Of a DNA stretch of 60,479 nucleotides, positions 60,371 to 60,479 are shown piece after piece (position 1 is the stretch's first letter; every line of letters begins with the position of its first letter). Source of the stretch: a virus; IMG/VR virus record IMGVR_UViG_3300031569_000005, positions 1 through 60,479 of that record. The stretch is one strand, 5' to 3'. Made by a program: the position numbers and the translations under genes. A model generated the notes under the pieces. It did no database searches. It was not told the DNA's origin and saw only the letters and a list, made by a program, of their open reading frames with translations.

Positions 60371-60386
60371 AGCTCACGATTCCTAA
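60355..60386 (-). promoter_or_regulatory. Host-like promoter, TTAGGAATCGTGAG type
   Basis: Sense TTAG at 60386-60383, 20 bases starting GAATCGTGAG, then TATCTTTA at 60362-60355. Same upstream half as the promoter at 16029-16060. It faces away from the putative tmRNA. Confidence 0.75.
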
Positions 60387-60402
60387 TTTTTTACCAGAAA
60401 TG

Positions 60403-60433
60403 TTTGAAAAAAGTTTAATATGTTTTATGATGT
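60403..60433 (+). promoter_or_regulatory. Possible promoter for the tmRNA-like gene
   Basis: Plus-strand TTTG at 60403-60406, 19 bases, then TATGATGT at 60426-60433. Only TA and little else of the -7 box agree. Its position about eight bases before the putative tmRNA 5' end is right. Confidence 0.25.
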
Positions 60434-60441
60434 CCATGACC

Positions 60442-60479
60442 TAGGACTTTACGGATTCGACGCCTCGAAGATTTATCAC
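60442..60479 (+). ncRNA. ssrA: Probable tmRNA 5' end (ssrA-like), cut by window edge
   Basis: GGATTCGACG at 60453-60462 is the near-invariant 5' signature of tmRNA that follows the first arm of the acceptor stem. It is preceded by TTAC after a 7-base segment (TAGGACT), the same spacing as in Bacillus tmRNA (GGGGACG-TTAC-GGATTCGAC). The stretch is G/C-rich for this genome, and no protein frame covers it. The tag frame and 3' half lie beyond the window, so it cannot be confirmed here. It would be the only RNA gene and the only confident plus-strand gene. Confidence 0.6.

Noticed and set aside
1-60479. CRISPR arrays, insertion sequences, integrase or tRNA genes
   Set aside because: No regularly spaced repeats, transposase or integrase motifs, or tRNA-like folds were noticed; almost all sequence is covered by coding genes with short gaps.

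Overview
This window is part of the genome of a T4-like (contractile-tailed) phage. It is visibly AT-rich and carries essentially every gene on the minus strand. Recognisable T4-type proteins include the major capsid protein (gp23), prohead core (gp22), prohead protease (gp21), portal (gp20), large terminase (gp17), baseplate proteins (gp5-, gp6- and gp25-like) and a gp55-like late sigma factor. Several independent features point to a Bacteroidota host, probably a flavobacterium: promoters matching the Bacteroidota TTTG-N19..21-TAnnTTTG pattern with a fixed 20-base spacer, a Bacteroidota-style bS21, an Hc1/histone-H1-like protein, a DUF4494-like protein and a signal peptide ending in SISQ. This host call is inference from sequence recognition; no search was run.

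Layout, reading right to left in the direction of transcription. (a) 60.4-49.1 kb: small early and accessory genes, with a lytic transglycosylase, an Hc1-like protein, a holin-like protein, a methyltransferase, an Hsp20 chaperone flanked by an inverted repeat, a UV-damage endonuclease, a ClpP-like protease and an HD phosphohydrolase. (b) 49.1-31.7 kb: the late sigma factor, then the baseplate and tail block. (c) 31.7-27.1 kb: a replication and recombination block with a T7-type endonuclease I, a DnaG-like primase and a single-chain Mre11-Rad50 (gp47-gp46) fusion. (d) 27.1-16.1 kb: a 3657-residue tail fibre with a C-terminal S74 chaperone. (e) 16.0-1.1 kb: a nucleotidyltransferase fusion, possible spanins, terminase, portal, prohead protease, bS21, core and capsid. 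(f) 1.0-0 kb: start of another fibre or baseplate operon, cut by the window edge. At the far right end, on the plus strand, lies what looks like the 5' end of a tmRNA.

Two promoter systems can be read. Host-like promoters precede the early genes, bS21 and the nucleotidyltransferase fusion. A separate motif, ATATTTATA in the sense orientation, lies a few to a few tens of bases before many genes and is a candidate for the element read by the gp55-like sigma. The ClpP and UV-endonuclease genes have the promoter -7 box only three bases from the ATG, which suggests leaderless mRNAs. bS21 and the tmRNA together suggest that the phage intervenes in host translation. Sheath, tube, tape measure, neck proteins and DNA polymerase are not in this window.
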